A stretch of 64,000 bases of DNA from CAVZTX01 sp963778375 (GCA_963778375.1 CAVZTX010000023.1:162218-226217); one strand, 5' to 3'. Positions 8,446 to 17,130 are shown, counted from the first letter of the stretch. Notes: generated by a model from the sequence alone, not told the origin. A program made the numbers and translations.

Positions 8446-9003
8446 TCAGCTATCGGCAAAAATCTCACTCACCTGGCAGCTAAAATCAGGCAGAAGTGGT
8501 GATTGGAGCAGATCAGTTTCATAGAGTGTCTTATCAAGTTTGAGTACAGCATTCTGTCGCCGATAAATTTCGAGACTCCGCTCTTGCCAGCTTACAACCC
8601 AATACTCTTGAACACCGCGTCGTGAATACAGCCTCAGCTTGAATTCTCGATCTCGACGCTCATTTATCAGACCAGGTGAGAGAACTTCTACTACCAATTC
8701 AGGTGCGGTATGCAATTTGCCATCTTGCTGGAGTGCTGTAGCCAACCGTGCGCGGCTTATCCAAATCAGGTCTGGAGCTACATCCTCATCATCTGCAAAA
8801 ATCAGCCCTGGTGCAAAATTGGCAATGCCAGCCTTCGTTTGACGGCTCCAGGCATCAAGTAAAGTAACCAACCGAACGCAAACAAACTGATGCTGCCAGT
8901 GTGGTTGTTTCGACACGTACAATTCTCCATCTACAACTTCATACCGCTTACCATCATCTGGAAACATGTCCAGGTCTTGTGAGGTCCAGCGCAAAGTTGC
9001 CAT
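8446..9003 (-). CDS. Uma2 family (DUF820) PD-(D/E)XK nuclease-like protein
   Basis: The 185-residue protein has the Uma2 core: RYEVVDGELY near residue 20, PGLIFADDEDVAPDLIWI with the first acidic residues, PELVVEVLSPG with the conserved Glu, and RDREFKLRLYSRRGVQEYWVV, where Lys and the YWVV strand complete the restriction-endonuclease fold. AAGGAGAA lies 5 nt before the ATG. Uma2 proteins are abundant in Chloroflexota and Cyanobacteria; a nuclease fold is established but the biological role is largely unknown. It sits upstream of the decayed TIR gene on the same strand with a 136-bp gap. Confidence 0.88.
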   Translation of the reverse strand: MATLRWTSQDLDMFPDDGKRYEVVDGELYVSKQPHWQHQFVCVRLVTLLDAWSRQTKAGIANFAPGLIFADDEDVAPDLIWISRARLATALQQDGKLHTAPELVVEVLSPGLINERRDREFKLRLYSRRGVQEYWVVSWQERSLEIYRRQNAVLKLDKTLYETDLLQSPLLPDFSCQVSEIFADS

Positions 9004-9094
9004 ATTTTCTCCTTGTGTTCTTGGTGCTGATCTGTGCCTGTTACTTACTCATATTATACTCTATACGATAGAAAAATCTCGTCAGTTCTGAAAG

Positions 9095-9178
9095 TAGGGC
9101 GGGAGGGAATCGAACCCTCACGGACTCTCCGTCCCGGGGATTTTAAGTCCCCTGCGTCTACCATTTCGCCACCGCCCC
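9095..9178 (-). tRNA. tRNA-Leu (anticodon UAA)
   Basis: The minus strand folds into a type II tRNA of 84 nt. The acceptor GGGGCGG pairs with CCGCCCT, the D arm is GCG..CGC, and the anticodon arm is GGGGA-CTTAAAA-TCCCC with TAA at 9145-9143. A long variable arm (GGACGG/TCCG) and a T arm GAGGG-TTCGATT-CCCTC follow. The discriminator is A and no CCA is encoded. The long variable arm with TAA identifies leucine. Confidence 0.96.
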
Positions 9179-9324
9179 TCGCTTGCTTGATAGGGGGTGT
9201 CCTACTGTCGTGCCAAGATATTAACATGACTTAGCTCATTCGTCAATTATTTTATTCTTGCATTCACTAATACATAGCAGCAGGAGAGATGACAGAACTG
9301 CACGTTACATCCACAATACCCGCA

Positions 9325-9353
9325 TTGACAAGCTTATATCCCTATGCTATACT
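9325..9353 (+). promoter_or_regulatory. Near-consensus promoter of the protocatechuate cluster
   Basis: TTGACA at 9325-9330 and TATACT at 9348-9353 are 17 bp apart, a 6/6 and 5/6 match to the sigma-70 consensus; a TG two bases before the -10 adds an extended element. Transcription would start near 9360 and read through the P450 remnant into pobA. Confidence 0.75.
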
Positions 9354-9391
9354 GTTCACGTTCAAGAACATAAAGTTCAATATAGCGAACT
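9354..9391 (+). promoter_or_regulatory. GTTCA repeats overlapping the transcript start: operator candidate
   Basis: GTTCA occurs at 9354, 9360 and 9375. GTTCAAGAAC (9360-9369) is a palindrome, and AGTTC (9374-9378) faces GAACT (9387-9391). IclR-family regulators of pob and pca genes in other bacteria bind repeated GTTC-type half sites near the promoter. No such regulator is encoded in the window, so the match is suggestive only. Confidence 0.45.
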
Positions 9392-9476
9392 ATTTACGCT
9401 GAAGCCGTCAGGACTTCGTCTCCTCCGCTTTTGCGTGCTCCCGCCGCAATCTGAAGCGTTGCCAGAAGGAGGGACT

Positions 9477-10095
9477 ATGACTCAAAATACCGTCACACCA
9501 GAAGGTGTACCGGTAATCACCGCCGACCCATTCTCCCTTGAGAACCTTGCAAATCCCCACCCCTTACATGAACAACTGCGAGAAGCAGGTCCCGTCGTTC
9601 GCCTGGACTACTACAGCATATGGGGTATGGCCCGCTATGAGCAGGTAAACGCCTCGCTCAAAGACTGGCGAACTTTTTCATCTGCATCGGGTGCCGGGCT
9701 AAGTGATTTCCGCATCGCGAGTGTGCTGTGACATGCAAATGGTGTGAAGCGCGTCAGCCTTCGAGGAACGGTACGTCGGGAGTCAACCGTACAACCTTCT
9801 TCGCACCACCACACGCGAAGTCGAAGTCACCGGAGTGCGCACCAGAAGGAGAAAAGGTGTGCTGTTTCTTGGAGCCGCCAACCGTGATCCCCGACGCTGG
9901 ACCAACCCGGATCAGTCGACATCCGGCGCAACGCCTCCGGCCACGTCGGTCGGTATGGGACTCCACCGTTGTGTCGGGCAGACCGTGCCCGCTGGAGCTG
10001 AACTCCTGCTGACAGCTCTTGCCAATCGGATAGAACGCATGAGATCAATGGTCAACGCGGCGAAGAAAAAATGTCCTGGACAAGCCTTCCGATAA
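9477..10095 (+). pseudogene. Internally deleted cytochrome P450 (aromatic O-demethylase type)
   Basis: AGAAGGAGGGA precedes the ATG at 9477. The first 84 codons match the N-terminus of CYP199-like P450s that demethylate methoxybenzoates (FSLENLANPHPLHEQLREAG, YYSIWGMARYEQV) and end at TGA 9729-9731. After about 40 bp, other frames give the C-terminal part: a K-helix ExxR block, RTTTREVEVTGV, LFLGAANRDPRRW, and the haem loop GMGLHRCVGQ with its Cys ligand. Roughly the middle half (helices C-J) is missing and frames shift. A P450 of this type would feed 4-hydroxybenzoate to the next gene, pobA. Confidence 0.85.
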
Positions 10096-10141
10096 TCGTC
10101 CACGCTGCTAATTGAATCGGGTAAGTCGAGGGAGTATCAAC

Positions 10142-11320
10142 ATGCGAACACAAGTTGGAATCATTGGAGCTGGTCCGGCAGGTTTAATGCTATCGCTCCT
10201 CCTGCATAGGGAAGGAATTGACTCCGTTGTCCTCGAAAGCCGCAGCAGAGAAGAGATCGAATCGACCATTCGCGCCGGGGTGCTGGAGCAGGGCACCGTC
10301 GATCTTATGACCGAAATGGGCCTTGCTGAACGCATGCAGCGTGAAGGTGCCGTTCACCATGGCATCGAACTCCGCTTTGACGGAACAGGCCATCGTATTG
10401 ACTTCGATGCTCTCACCAATGGTCGTGGCATCATGCTCTATCCCCAGCATGAAGTCATTAAGGACTGCGTTGCCGCGCGCCTCAATCAAGGGGGGCGCAT
10501 TCTTTTCAATGTCCAGGACGTGCAGTTGTCTGGTGTCTCTTCAAATCATCCCAGCATCCAATGCGTGCACGAGCAGAAACAGATTGAGCTGCACTGCGAT
10601 TTCATCGCCGGATGCGACGGCTTTCATGGCGTCTCTCGCTCATCAATTCCTACCGAGCTACTAACCATCTTCAGTCGCTCCTATCCCTTTGGCTGGCTCG
10701 GCATCTTAATGCAGGCGCCTCCCTCTTCTCACGAATTAATTTATGCCTATTCTGAGCGTGGTTTCGCCCTTGTCAGCACCCGTTCACCTGAACTTCAACG
10801 CATGTACATCCAATGCGATCCGCAAGATGACATTGCTAACTGGTCAGATGAGATGATACTAGAGGAGCTTCAAGCTAGATTAACCACTAGAGACAACTGG
10901 CAGTTGCGCCTCGGTCCCATCACCCAGAAAAGCATTCTAGCCATGCGTAGCTTCGTCATTGAACCCATGCAGTATGGCAGGCTATTTCTGGCCGGAGATG
11001 CCGCCCATATCGTTCCCCCAACAGGAGCCAAAGGACTGAACCTCGCCGTCGCCGACGTCCTCCACCTGTCTCGCGCGCTCGTGATATATTACAAACAGGA
11101 TCGAACAGACCTGTTAGAGGCGTACTCAGCAACGTGTTTACGACGCGTCTGGCGAGCGGAACATTTTTCCTGGTGGATGACCTCCATGTTGCACCGCTTC
11201 CCCGATGACGACACGTTTCAACAGCGTATGCAGCGATCTCAGCTTGAGTATACAGTTCGCTCACATGCAGCATCCGCTAGTCTCGCAGAAAACTACGTCG
11301 GCCTACCTTTTGACTGGTAG
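10142..11320 (+). CDS. pobA: 4-hydroxybenzoate 3-monooxygenase
   Basis: This flavoprotein hydroxylates 4-hydroxybenzoate to protocatechuate using NADPH and O2. The ATG at 10142 is preferred because GAGGGAG lies 8 nt upstream; 392 residues matches the usual 394. Landmarks are the FAD-binding GIIGAGPAGLMLSLLL at the N-terminus, the RAGVLEQGTVDLM block, the CDGFHGVSR motif near 160, and GDAAHIVPPTGAKGLNLA near 285, which binds the FAD pyrophosphate. It is the first intact gene of the cluster and is followed 19 bp later by pcaC. Confidence 0.95.
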   Translation: MRTQVGIIGAGPAGLMLSLLLHREGIDSVVLESRSREEIESTIRAGVLEQGTVDLMTEMGLAERMQREGAVHHGIELRFDGTGHRIDFDALTNGRGIMLYPQHEVIKDCVAARLNQGGRILFNVQDVQLSGVSSNHPSIQCVHEQKQIELHCDFIAGCDGFHGVSRSSIPTELLTIFSRSYPFGWLGILMQAPPSSHELIYAYSERGFALVSTRSPELQRMYIQCDPQDDIANWSDEMILEELQARLTTRDNWQLRLGPITQKSILAMRSFVIEPMQYGRLFLAGDAAHIVPPTGAKGLNLAVADVLHLSRALVIYYKQDRTDLLEAYSATCLRRVWRAEHFSWWMTSMLHRFPDDDTFQQRMQRSQLEYTVRSHAASASLAENYVGLPFDW

Positions 11321-11339
11321 TTACCCAGAAGGAGCCATC

Positions 11340-11759
11340 ATGCCCGAATCACGCTTCGATATCGGAATGAAAGTCCGCAAAGAAGTGCTCGGCAGCGAGC
11401 ACGTCGAGCAATCGCTCGCTCGCGCAACCGAATTCGATGCCGACTTCCAGCGCTTCATCACCGAGACAGCCTGGGGTTCCGTCTGGGCTAGACCAGATCT
11501 GGACCGGCGTACGAGAAGTCTGATCACTATCGCAATTCTAGCAGCACTCGGTCGTGAAGAACTTGCTCTCCACCTGCGTGCCAGCCAAAACATCGGTGTC
11601 GATCCACATGAAATCGCGGAGGTCTTCCTCCATGTGGCCATCTACGCGGGCGTCCCTGCGGCCAATACCGCTTTCTCGACCGCAAAAAAAGTATTCGATC
11701 AGTTTGCACATACCTCAGAAGAGTCAAACTCACCCTCAACTAGTCAGGAGGAAGCATGA
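11340..11759 (+). CDS. pcaC: 4-carboxymuconolactone decarboxylase
   Basis: The 139-residue protein is a CMD-family enzyme that converts 4-carboxymuconolactone to 3-oxoadipate enol-lactone. It shows the typical GMKVRKEVLG start, TETAWGSVWARPDL, RTRSLITIAILAAL, and the active-site helix LHLRASQNIGVDPHEIAEV, with the conserved Glu and His residues. AAGGAGCC precedes the ATG. Its stop overlaps the pcaH start (ATGA), so translation is probably coupled. The step upstream of it is carried by pcaB further down the cluster. Confidence 0.94.
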   Translation: MPESRFDIGMKVRKEVLGSEHVEQSLARATEFDADFQRFITETAWGSVWARPDLDRRTRSLITIAILAALGREELALHLRASQNIGVDPHEIAEVFLHVAIYAGVPAANTAFSTAKKVFDQFAHTSEESNSPSTSQEEA

Positions 11760-12487
11760 CCAAAACCACCATCGGTGAAATCGTCCGAGGAGACCGTGAG
11801 GTTTTCCCACCGTACCTGTATGAAGCCTATCAGTCCACGCGCCGTCGCGCCCCGACGCTTCCACTCATTGATGTGCCGCTGACCATCTCAGAGCTAACAG
11901 GTCCTGGCCCCGCTATCAGCGCCATCACACCCGAAGATGCCGACCTCACGCGCAATGCAGGAACCGGCGGAGAGGCTATTGGCCAGCGCATCATTGTAAC
12001 CGGTCGCGTGCTCGACGACCGTGGAAATCCCGTGCCGAACACCCTTCTGGAGATCTGGCAAGCTAATGCCTCTGGCCGCTACCTCCACAAACGCGATCAA
12101 TGGCCTGGACCACTCGATCCAAACTTCCTCGGCATGGGTCGTTGTTTGACGAATGAAGAAGGAGTCTACCGCTTCCTGACCATCCGTCCGGGTGCCTATC
12201 CCTGGTTGAACCACCCCAATGCTTGGCGACCAGCCCACATCCACTTCTCAGTGTTCGGCCCATCCATACTCTCACGCCTGGTTACGCAAATGTACTTCCC
12301 TGATGATCCACTGCATTCGCTCGATCCCATCTTCAATGGAGTGCCAACAGAGCAGGCGCGTAAACGCCTGATCGCTGCCTATGACCATGATGTGACCGAG
12401 CAAGAATGGGCGCTCGGCTATCATTGGGATATTGTTGTACGTGGACCGTATGCCACGCCTTTCGAGTCAAGGGAGGGTGAACAGTGA
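11756..12487 (+). CDS. pcaH: Protocatechuate 3,4-dioxygenase beta subunit
   Basis: PcaH carries the non-haem Fe(III) that cleaves protocatechuate between the hydroxyls to 3-carboxy-cis,cis-muconate. All four iron ligands of the family are visible: Tyr in SGRYLHKRD, Tyr in GAYPW, and the two His of RPAHIHF about 13 residues later. The dioxygenase core motif LLEIWQANASG precedes them. At 243 residues it has the usual length. It overlaps pcaC by 4 nt and pcaG by 4 nt, forming a tightly coupled block with its partner subunit. Confidence 0.96.
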   Translation: MTKTTIGEIVRGDREVFPPYLYEAYQSTRRRAPTLPLIDVPLTISELTGPGPAISAITPEDADLTRNAGTGGEAIGQRIIVTGRVLDDRGNPVPNTLLEIWQANASGRYLHKRDQWPGPLDPNFLGMGRCLTNEEGVYRFLTIRPGAYPWLNHPNAWRPAHIHFSVFGPSILSRLVTQMYFPDDPLHSLDPIFNGVPTEQARKRLIAAYDHDVTEQEWALGYHWDIVVRGPYATPFESREGEQ

Positions 12488-13065
12488 ACAAACTTCTCCT
12501 GACCAGTTCCCAAACAGTCGGCCCATTTTTCTCGCCAGCTCTTTTGCGTGCAGACGCTCGCCGCAACGTACTGACCCAACCAGAGACCGTCGGTGAACGC
12601 ATTCGTATTGAAGGGCGAGTCCTCGATGGTGGGGGGATGCCCGTTGATGACGCTCTGGTCGAAATCTGGCAAGCCAATGCGCATGGCCGCTACAACCATC
12701 CCGCGGATACCAGTTCGGCACCGCTCGATCCCTCTTTCCTCGGTTTCGGTCGCTCCGGCACCAACGCGGATGGCAGCTACTGGTTCGAGACCATCAAACC
12801 CGGCCCCGTTCCATTCGATAAAGAGCGCATGCAGGCTCCACACATCGGTGTCACCATATTTTCTCGCGGCCTGCTCAACCATCTCGTGACCCGCCTGTAC
12901 TTTGAAGACGAGCCAACTAACGCCGAAGACCCGGTACTACAACATGTTCCGACCAACCGGCGAGCAACGCTGATAGCTAAACGTGAGTCGGATGGCGCAA
13001 CAGCCATTTACCGCTTTGACATCATCATGCAGGGTGCGAACGAGACCGCGTTTTTCAACCTATGA
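12484..13065 (+). CDS. pcaG: Protocatechuate 3,4-dioxygenase alpha subunit
   Basis: The 193-residue alpha subunit pairs with PcaH and has the same beta fold but lacks the iron ligands. Visible are SQTVGPFFSPAL at the start, VEIWQANAHGRYNHP, FETIKPGPVPF, QAPHIGVTIFSRGLLNHL and LVTRLYFEDE. The start is GTG within a GTGA overlap with the pcaH stop; GGGAGG lies 5-10 nt upstream. It would be made from the same message as pcaH in equal amounts. Confidence 0.94.
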   Translation: MNKLLLTSSQTVGPFFSPALLRADARRNVLTQPETVGERIRIEGRVLDGGGMPVDDALVEIWQANAHGRYNHPADTSSAPLDPSFLGFGRSGTNADGSYWFETIKPGPVPFDKERMQAPHIGVTIFSRGLLNHLVTRLYFEDEPTNAEDPVLQHVPTNRRATLIAKRESDGATAIYRFDIIMQGANETAFFNL

Positions 13066-13078
13066 TGGAGCAACGCAA

Positions 13079-13267
13079 ATGACTGCTTTCCTTTCTCTGC
13101 ATGATGCCGTTGCGGAATACGTCCAGGATGGTGCCGCCGTCGCTATGGAGGGCTTTACCCACCTGATTCCCTTCGTCGCCGGTCATGAGATCATTCGCCA
13201 GCGCAAGCGCAACCTCCATGCCCGTACAGAGCAAGCCCATAGCGGAAAGGCAACACCACATGCCTGA
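13079..13267 (+). pseudogene. pcaI: Truncated 3-oxoadipate CoA-transferase alpha subunit
   Basis: From ATG 13079, about 45 residues match the PcaI N-terminus (LHDAVAEYVQDGAAVAMEG, FTHLIPFVAGHEIIRQ). The similarity then ends near 13214, and an unrelated tail reads into the pcaB start, stopping at 13265-13267. The rest of pcaI and all of pcaJ are missing, which points to an internal deletion that preserved the pcaB ribosome site. The beta-ketoadipate to succinyl-CoA step therefore cannot be made from this cluster. Confidence 0.8.
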
Positions 13268-14597
13268 ACCGAGTGAACTTTTATTCAGCACACCGACGAT
13301 GTCCGCCGCCTTCTCATCCGAAGCACATGTGCAGGGCATGCTCACATTTGAAGCTGCCCTTGCCCATGCGGAAGCTCGTGCCGGGATCATCCCACAGGAA
13401 GCCGCCGCCACCATAGCAGCCAATTGCAAGGTAGAACTCTTTAATATTGCGGCCCTATATCAGAATGCAGCACTGGCAGGCACTCCCGCAATCCCTCTTG
13501 TAAGTATGCTAACCGCACGCGTAGAAGGTGACGCGAAGAAGTTCGTCCATTGGGGTGCCACCAGCCAGGATGCCATCGACACAGCCCTGATGCTCCAGAT
13601 GCGAGACGGACTCGATCTGCTCATAAACGGACTTCAAGCCATATGCGCAGCCTGTGCCACCCTTGCCGGGCAGCATCGCCATACACTGATGACCGGACGC
13701 ACCCTCCTCCAGCAAGCTCTGCCAATTACCTTTGGCCTCAAAGCCGCACGTTGGCTCGCTTTGACAGTGCGCCAGGTGCATGCCCTTCATGAGCACCGGA
13801 CCCGAACACTTGCCATCCAACTCGGTGGTGCCGCCGGAACACTCGCCTCCCTCCGAGACAAGGGACTCCAAGTGGTAGCGCTTCTCGCCGAAGAGCTAAA
13901 ACTTCCAGCCCCCGATCTCCCCTGGCACACCGAGCGCGACCGCGTCGTCAACATCGCCGCAACCCTCGGCGTGGTAGCCGGTGCAATGGCGAAGATCGCG
14001 ACCGATATAACCCTTCTCGCACAAACCGAGCTTGGTGAGGCATCGGAAGGTGTCGCCCCAGACAAGGGGGGATCATCCGCCATGCCACAAAAGCACAATC
14101 CCGTTGACGCAACCTTTGCCATTGCCTCAGCTCAATTGGCAATAGGACAAGTGCCTATAATCCTATCCGCGATGGCCCAGGAGCATGAGCGCGCCGTCGG
14201 CGGATGGCAAGCAGAATGGTCTGCCATCCCCAACCTGTTCCGCTTCACCGCGAGCGCAATTGAACGCGTTCGGGCCGCCGTTTCCGACCTCCAGGTCGAT
14301 CCCGCCCGCATGCAATCCAACCTCGCCCTAACCAAAGGACTGATCATGGCCGAGTCCCTAACAATGGCCCTCGCTCCCCACCTTGGAAGGCCCGAAGCAC
14401 AGCGTATCGTTCAGGTCGCCTGCGACTCAGCCCTCAAATCAGGAAGCGATCTCCACCAAACGGCCCTGGAAGATGCGCAGATCCGTTCCATCCTCTCCCC
14501 ACAGAAGATTGACCTTGCTCTCAACCCTTCCCAATATCTAGGCAGTACTGATACATTCATCGACCGAGCCCTGGAAGCTTACAAGCAGGAACTATGA
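13260..14597 (+). CDS. pcaB: 3-carboxy-cis,cis-muconate cycloisomerase
   Basis: The 445-residue protein belongs to the fumarase/aspartase superfamily and lactonises 3-carboxymuconate. It shows FVHWGATSQDAIDTALMLQM near residue 100, GRTLLQQALPITFGLK, and the family signature GGSSAMPQKHNPVDA near 275, which holds the catalytic Ser loop. The start at 13260 gives the normal N-terminus (LLFSTPTMSAAFSSEAHVQ). A GAAAGG element lies about 10 nt upstream inside the pcaI remnant. Its stop overlaps an ATG that opens a broken pcaD. Confidence 0.95.
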   Translation: MPEPSELLFSTPTMSAAFSSEAHVQGMLTFEAALAHAEARAGIIPQEAAATIAANCKVELFNIAALYQNAALAGTPAIPLVSMLTARVEGDAKKFVHWGATSQDAIDTALMLQMRDGLDLLINGLQAICAACATLAGQHRHTLMTGRTLLQQALPITFGLKAARWLALTVRQVHALHEHRTRTLAIQLGGAAGTLASLRDKGLQVVALLAEELKLPAPDLPWHTERDRVVNIAATLGVVAGAMAKIATDITLLAQTELGEASEGVAPDKGGSSAMPQKHNPVDATFAIASAQLAIGQVPIILSAMAQEHERAVGGWQAEWSAIPNLFRFTASAIERVRAAVSDLQVDPARMQSNLALTKGLIMAESLTMALAPHLGRPEAQRIVQVACDSALKSGSDLHQTALEDAQIRSILSPQKIDLALNPSQYLGSTDTFIDRALEAYKQEL

Positions 14598-14868
14598 ACT
14601 TCCTGACTTTCGATGGCCTGCACTCGCCTACCGGATTGATGGCCCAGAAGATGCCCCAACAATAGTACTGATAAACTCACTTGAAACAGACCTGCAGATG
14701 TGGGATCCCCAAATAGCCTATCTCACCCAAAACTTCTGCGTCATCCGTTACGAGGGTAGCGCACCTGTCCAACGTCGAACAGCCCGAAAAGTTCAGCAAA
14801 TCCATCCTAAACTTTCTGAGGTAACTCTTCAAGACTATTCACTGACGGTAATAGAGCGTCCCAATTAG
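14594..14868 (+). pseudogene. pcaD: Truncated, frameshifted 3-oxoadipate enol-lactonase
   Basis: ATG at 14594 overlaps the pcaB stop as ATGA, the usual coupling. The first codons (NFLTFDGLH) match an alpha/beta-hydrolase start. After a shift near 14628 another frame gives AYRIDGPEDAPTIVLINSL, TDLQMWDPQIAYLTQNFCV and IRYEG, the PcaD N-terminal region up to the first strand-turn. The nucleophile Ser, the rest of the catalytic triad and the whole C-terminus are absent; an unrelated tail stops at 14868. The gene is non-functional. Confidence 0.75.
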
Positions 14869-16148
14869 AACCAATCAGAAGCTGTAATCCACGTATGGCC
14901 CACCGGAAACAACACATTGAGCACCTTCAGCAGTTCGCTAGAAATCGGCCTCCCTTGGTTCTGCATAGTCAGGGCAATGGGGCGATAGCCGAACACAACT
15001 TGCGTAAAGACCTCAGGCGTAAATTCGATCACCTCTACTGCATTGCCTGACTCCTCAATCAGCCGGATCTCACTGCCTTCGATTTGCAAGCAGCAGCTTT
15101 CATCTCCCACCTTCAAAAGCACCTTGCCTGTCCAATGAGACAGAGATTTTCGCCAGCGTATCTGCCATTCAGGCAGCATCGCTTGAGCGAGAGTCGTTAG
15201 GTCAACGAGGCGCGCCATCCATCCCGCATCACGGTGATGAAACGTCTGGCTGCGCACAACCCATTCGTCCGCAGGATGATCCCAATGCGAAGTATCGGGA
15301 ACCTCCAGGTGATCAACGATCCATTGCAAGATCGGAGATGCTGGTGGCAAGCGGTAACGCAAGGCCACTGGCGCGTCAGCACCCTCTAGTAATTGAGTAT
15401 GATACCGCATCAAGGCTAATGCCGCGGCCCAACTATCCGTTGCCAACTCCGAGGCCTGTGAGCGATCATCCGTGCTCCGTAAGGAAAGATATCCTTCGAT
15501 ACGGCCATCAGGATGGACTGCCACCCGTATAGGATTATCTGGCAGTCTATACCGTAAACGATGGATCTGCTGTTCCACAGTACGTACGAAACTACCCGTC
15601 AAGGAGCCAAAGTGACGTTCATACAGCCCAAGTATACTAGCCGCATCATCCACAGTTGCCACTCGCACAGCATGCGAGCTCTGCGGTTGTGCCAGAATTG
15701 CAGCACGATCAATATCCTGAACGGACTGATCAAACACATCGCTAAAGCCAAAACGATGATAAAATTTGGGAATGCCATCCAACAGCAACAAAGCATGCTG
15801 GTGTGCACGTGCATAATTAATAGCATCATGCATCAGCGCAGTCGCTACTCCCTGTTGTCGATATGCCGGATACGTCACAACGCTCGCAATGCATCCGGTA
15901 GCCAGCCGCGCCTCTCCCATGCGCAGCACGCGTTCATAAAGAAAGTAGCTCCCAACCTGTTCTCCATCACGGAAAGCTCCTCGTAGTTGCTCCGGGCGAA
16001 AGTCAGGACGGCTAATGTTCACCTGTAGCCAAAATCGAGCATTCTCCGCTGACGGTTTCGGCGCAAATGCCTCGTCAGAGAACCGGGCATGCAATTCATA
16101 TTCATCAGCAGAAACCAGCGGTCGCACAACAATGGATGATGAATGCAT
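14865..16148 (-). CDS. GNAT N-acetyltransferase with SCP2-like C-terminal domain (Eis-like)
   Basis: The start at 16148 is chosen because GGAGGAGG sits 5 nt upstream; 427 residues is near the 400-430 of this family. Residues 1-150 form the first GNAT domain with the acetyl-CoA loop VVTYPAYRQQGVATALM and GIPKFYHRFGF. A second, divergent GNAT-like part follows. The C-terminal 110 residues (about 315-427) match the sterol-carrier-like domain of Eis proteins (WTGKVLLKVGDESCCLQIEG, TPEVFTQVVFGYRP). Eis enzymes acetylate amines such as aminoglycosides or lysines; the substrate here is unknown. Its 3' end overlaps the pcaD remnant by 4 nt. Confidence 0.85.
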   Translation of the reverse strand: MHSSSIVVRPLVSADEYELHARFSDEAFAPKPSAENARFWLQVNISRPDFRPEQLRGAFRDGEQVGSYFLYERVLRMGEARLATGCIASVVTYPAYRQQGVATALMHDAINYARAHQHALLLLDGIPKFYHRFGFSDVFDQSVQDIDRAAILAQPQSSHAVRVATVDDAASILGLYERHFGSLTGSFVRTVEQQIHRLRYRLPDNPIRVAVHPDGRIEGYLSLRSTDDRSQASELATDSWAAALALMRYHTQLLEGADAPVALRYRLPPASPILQWIVDHLEVPDTSHWDHPADEWVVRSQTFHHRDAGWMARLVDLTTLAQAMLPEWQIRWRKSLSHWTGKVLLKVGDESCCLQIEGSEIRLIEESGNAVEVIEFTPEVFTQVVFGYRPIALTMQNQGRPISSELLKVLNVLFPVGHTWITASDWF

Positions 16149-16176
16149 AACTCCTCCTCCGATCTTTAACTGCCTC

Positions 16177-16318
16177 TCACTGAACCACGACATTCAACAG
16201 AACTACCCAATACTGTATAGATTGAAGAATCAAGCCAATCAAAAGGATCACAGTTCCAAACGCGCCCATACGCCGTGCAGGTAAATGATCGGCCCACCAT
16301 TCGACAAAAGGGCTGAAG
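16177..16318 (-). pseudogene. C-terminal remnant of a membrane protein (tentative)
   Basis: The minus strand has an open frame that begins right after a TAA and ends at TGA 16177-16179. It reads a tryptophan-rich turn (FSPFVEWWADHLPARR) followed by a hydrophobic helix (GTVILLIGLILQSIQYWVVL). The pattern fits the last transmembrane helix of a larger protein, but no start codon or ribosome site exists and the 5' part would overlap the end of the histidine phosphatase gene. It could also be chance. Confidence 0.3.
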
Positions 16319-16327
16319 ACGCTAACT

Positions 16328-17080
16328 TCACTCGCTTACATCACCTTGCTGTTCTCGTGCGCTGAATGACTCCGTTTCGAGAGGCACTGCAGGTCGATCC
16401 CCATCTGATGCGGGCCTCGTCAAGATTTCTCCCCACGGAATATGTGCTGGAGTACCGATATCATGGAGGTGGAATGCATCGTTATATTTGATCAAATGCC
16501 AATGCATCTCATGCTTTTCTGAAGGAATCTGCTGCCAATGGGTGATTGAGGTATTGCGAGTATAGAAACGTGTGGGTGGGAGCGTCCATGCACTCACCTT
16601 AAAGAAGTAGAGAAATGCCCCATCGATCACGCCCCCGTGGCAGACAAGCAGGATAGTCTTACCTTCATGCTCACGAGTAATGCGATCCAGTGCTGTTCCC
16701 ACCCGCAGCATAAATTGTCCCCAGTTCTCGCCACCAGGAGCAATCAATCGATAAGGATCATCCTCGTAGTCCGGCTCCCCATAGGTCTTCCGAAACATTT
16801 CCACCGGCATACCCTCAGCCTTGCCTGGCCGAAATTCTTGAATGGCATCATCGAATGTCAAAGGAGCATCGAGCGCGGGAGCAATGATCTCTGCCGTCTG
16901 TCTTGCACGTGGAAATGTACTGGCGATGAAAACATCTGCCTTGATCTCCTTGCTCGCTGCCAGCCGGTCGCGCAATCTTTCAGCCTGCATAATGCCAAGC
17001 GGAGATAAGCCACCATCACCTATGAAGCCCTTAATTGCTGCCATTGCCTCAGCATGCCGGATCAGATAAAGTTGGGTCAT
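16328..17080 (-). CDS. Histidine phosphatase superfamily protein
   Basis: The 250-residue protein has the phosphoglycerate-mutase-like fold with the catalytic RHAEA at residues 8-12, a second-shell Arg in the AERLRDRLA helix, TFPRARQTAEIIAP, and the second catalytic His in LLVCHGGVIDGAF near 150. It probably removes phosphate from a small molecule or protein in the cytoplasm. A C-terminal extension of about 60 residues after residue 190 is not part of the core fold. GGAGG lies 9 nt before the ATG. Confidence 0.88.
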   Translation of the reverse strand: MTQLYLIRHAEAMAAIKGFIGDGGLSPLGIMQAERLRDRLAASKEIKADVFIASTFPRARQTAEIIAPALDAPLTFDDAIQEFRPGKAEGMPVEMFRKTYGEPDYEDDPYRLIAPGGENWGQFMLRVGTALDRITREHEGKTILLVCHGGVIDGAFLYFFKVSAWTLPPTRFYTRNTSITHWQQIPSEKHEMHWHLIKYNDAFHLHDIGTPAHIPWGEILTRPASDGDRPAVPLETESFSAREQQGDVSE

Positions 17081-17130
17081 ATATCGTTTGCCTCCGCTAG
17101 AAATCTCTCTTCATATACACAACAACTCAC

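Noticed and set aside
9095..14868. Genomic island inserted in tRNA-Leu
   Set aside because: The catabolic cluster lies on the 5' side of the tRNA gene; integrases target the 3' end, and no integrase or tRNA-end duplication is seen.
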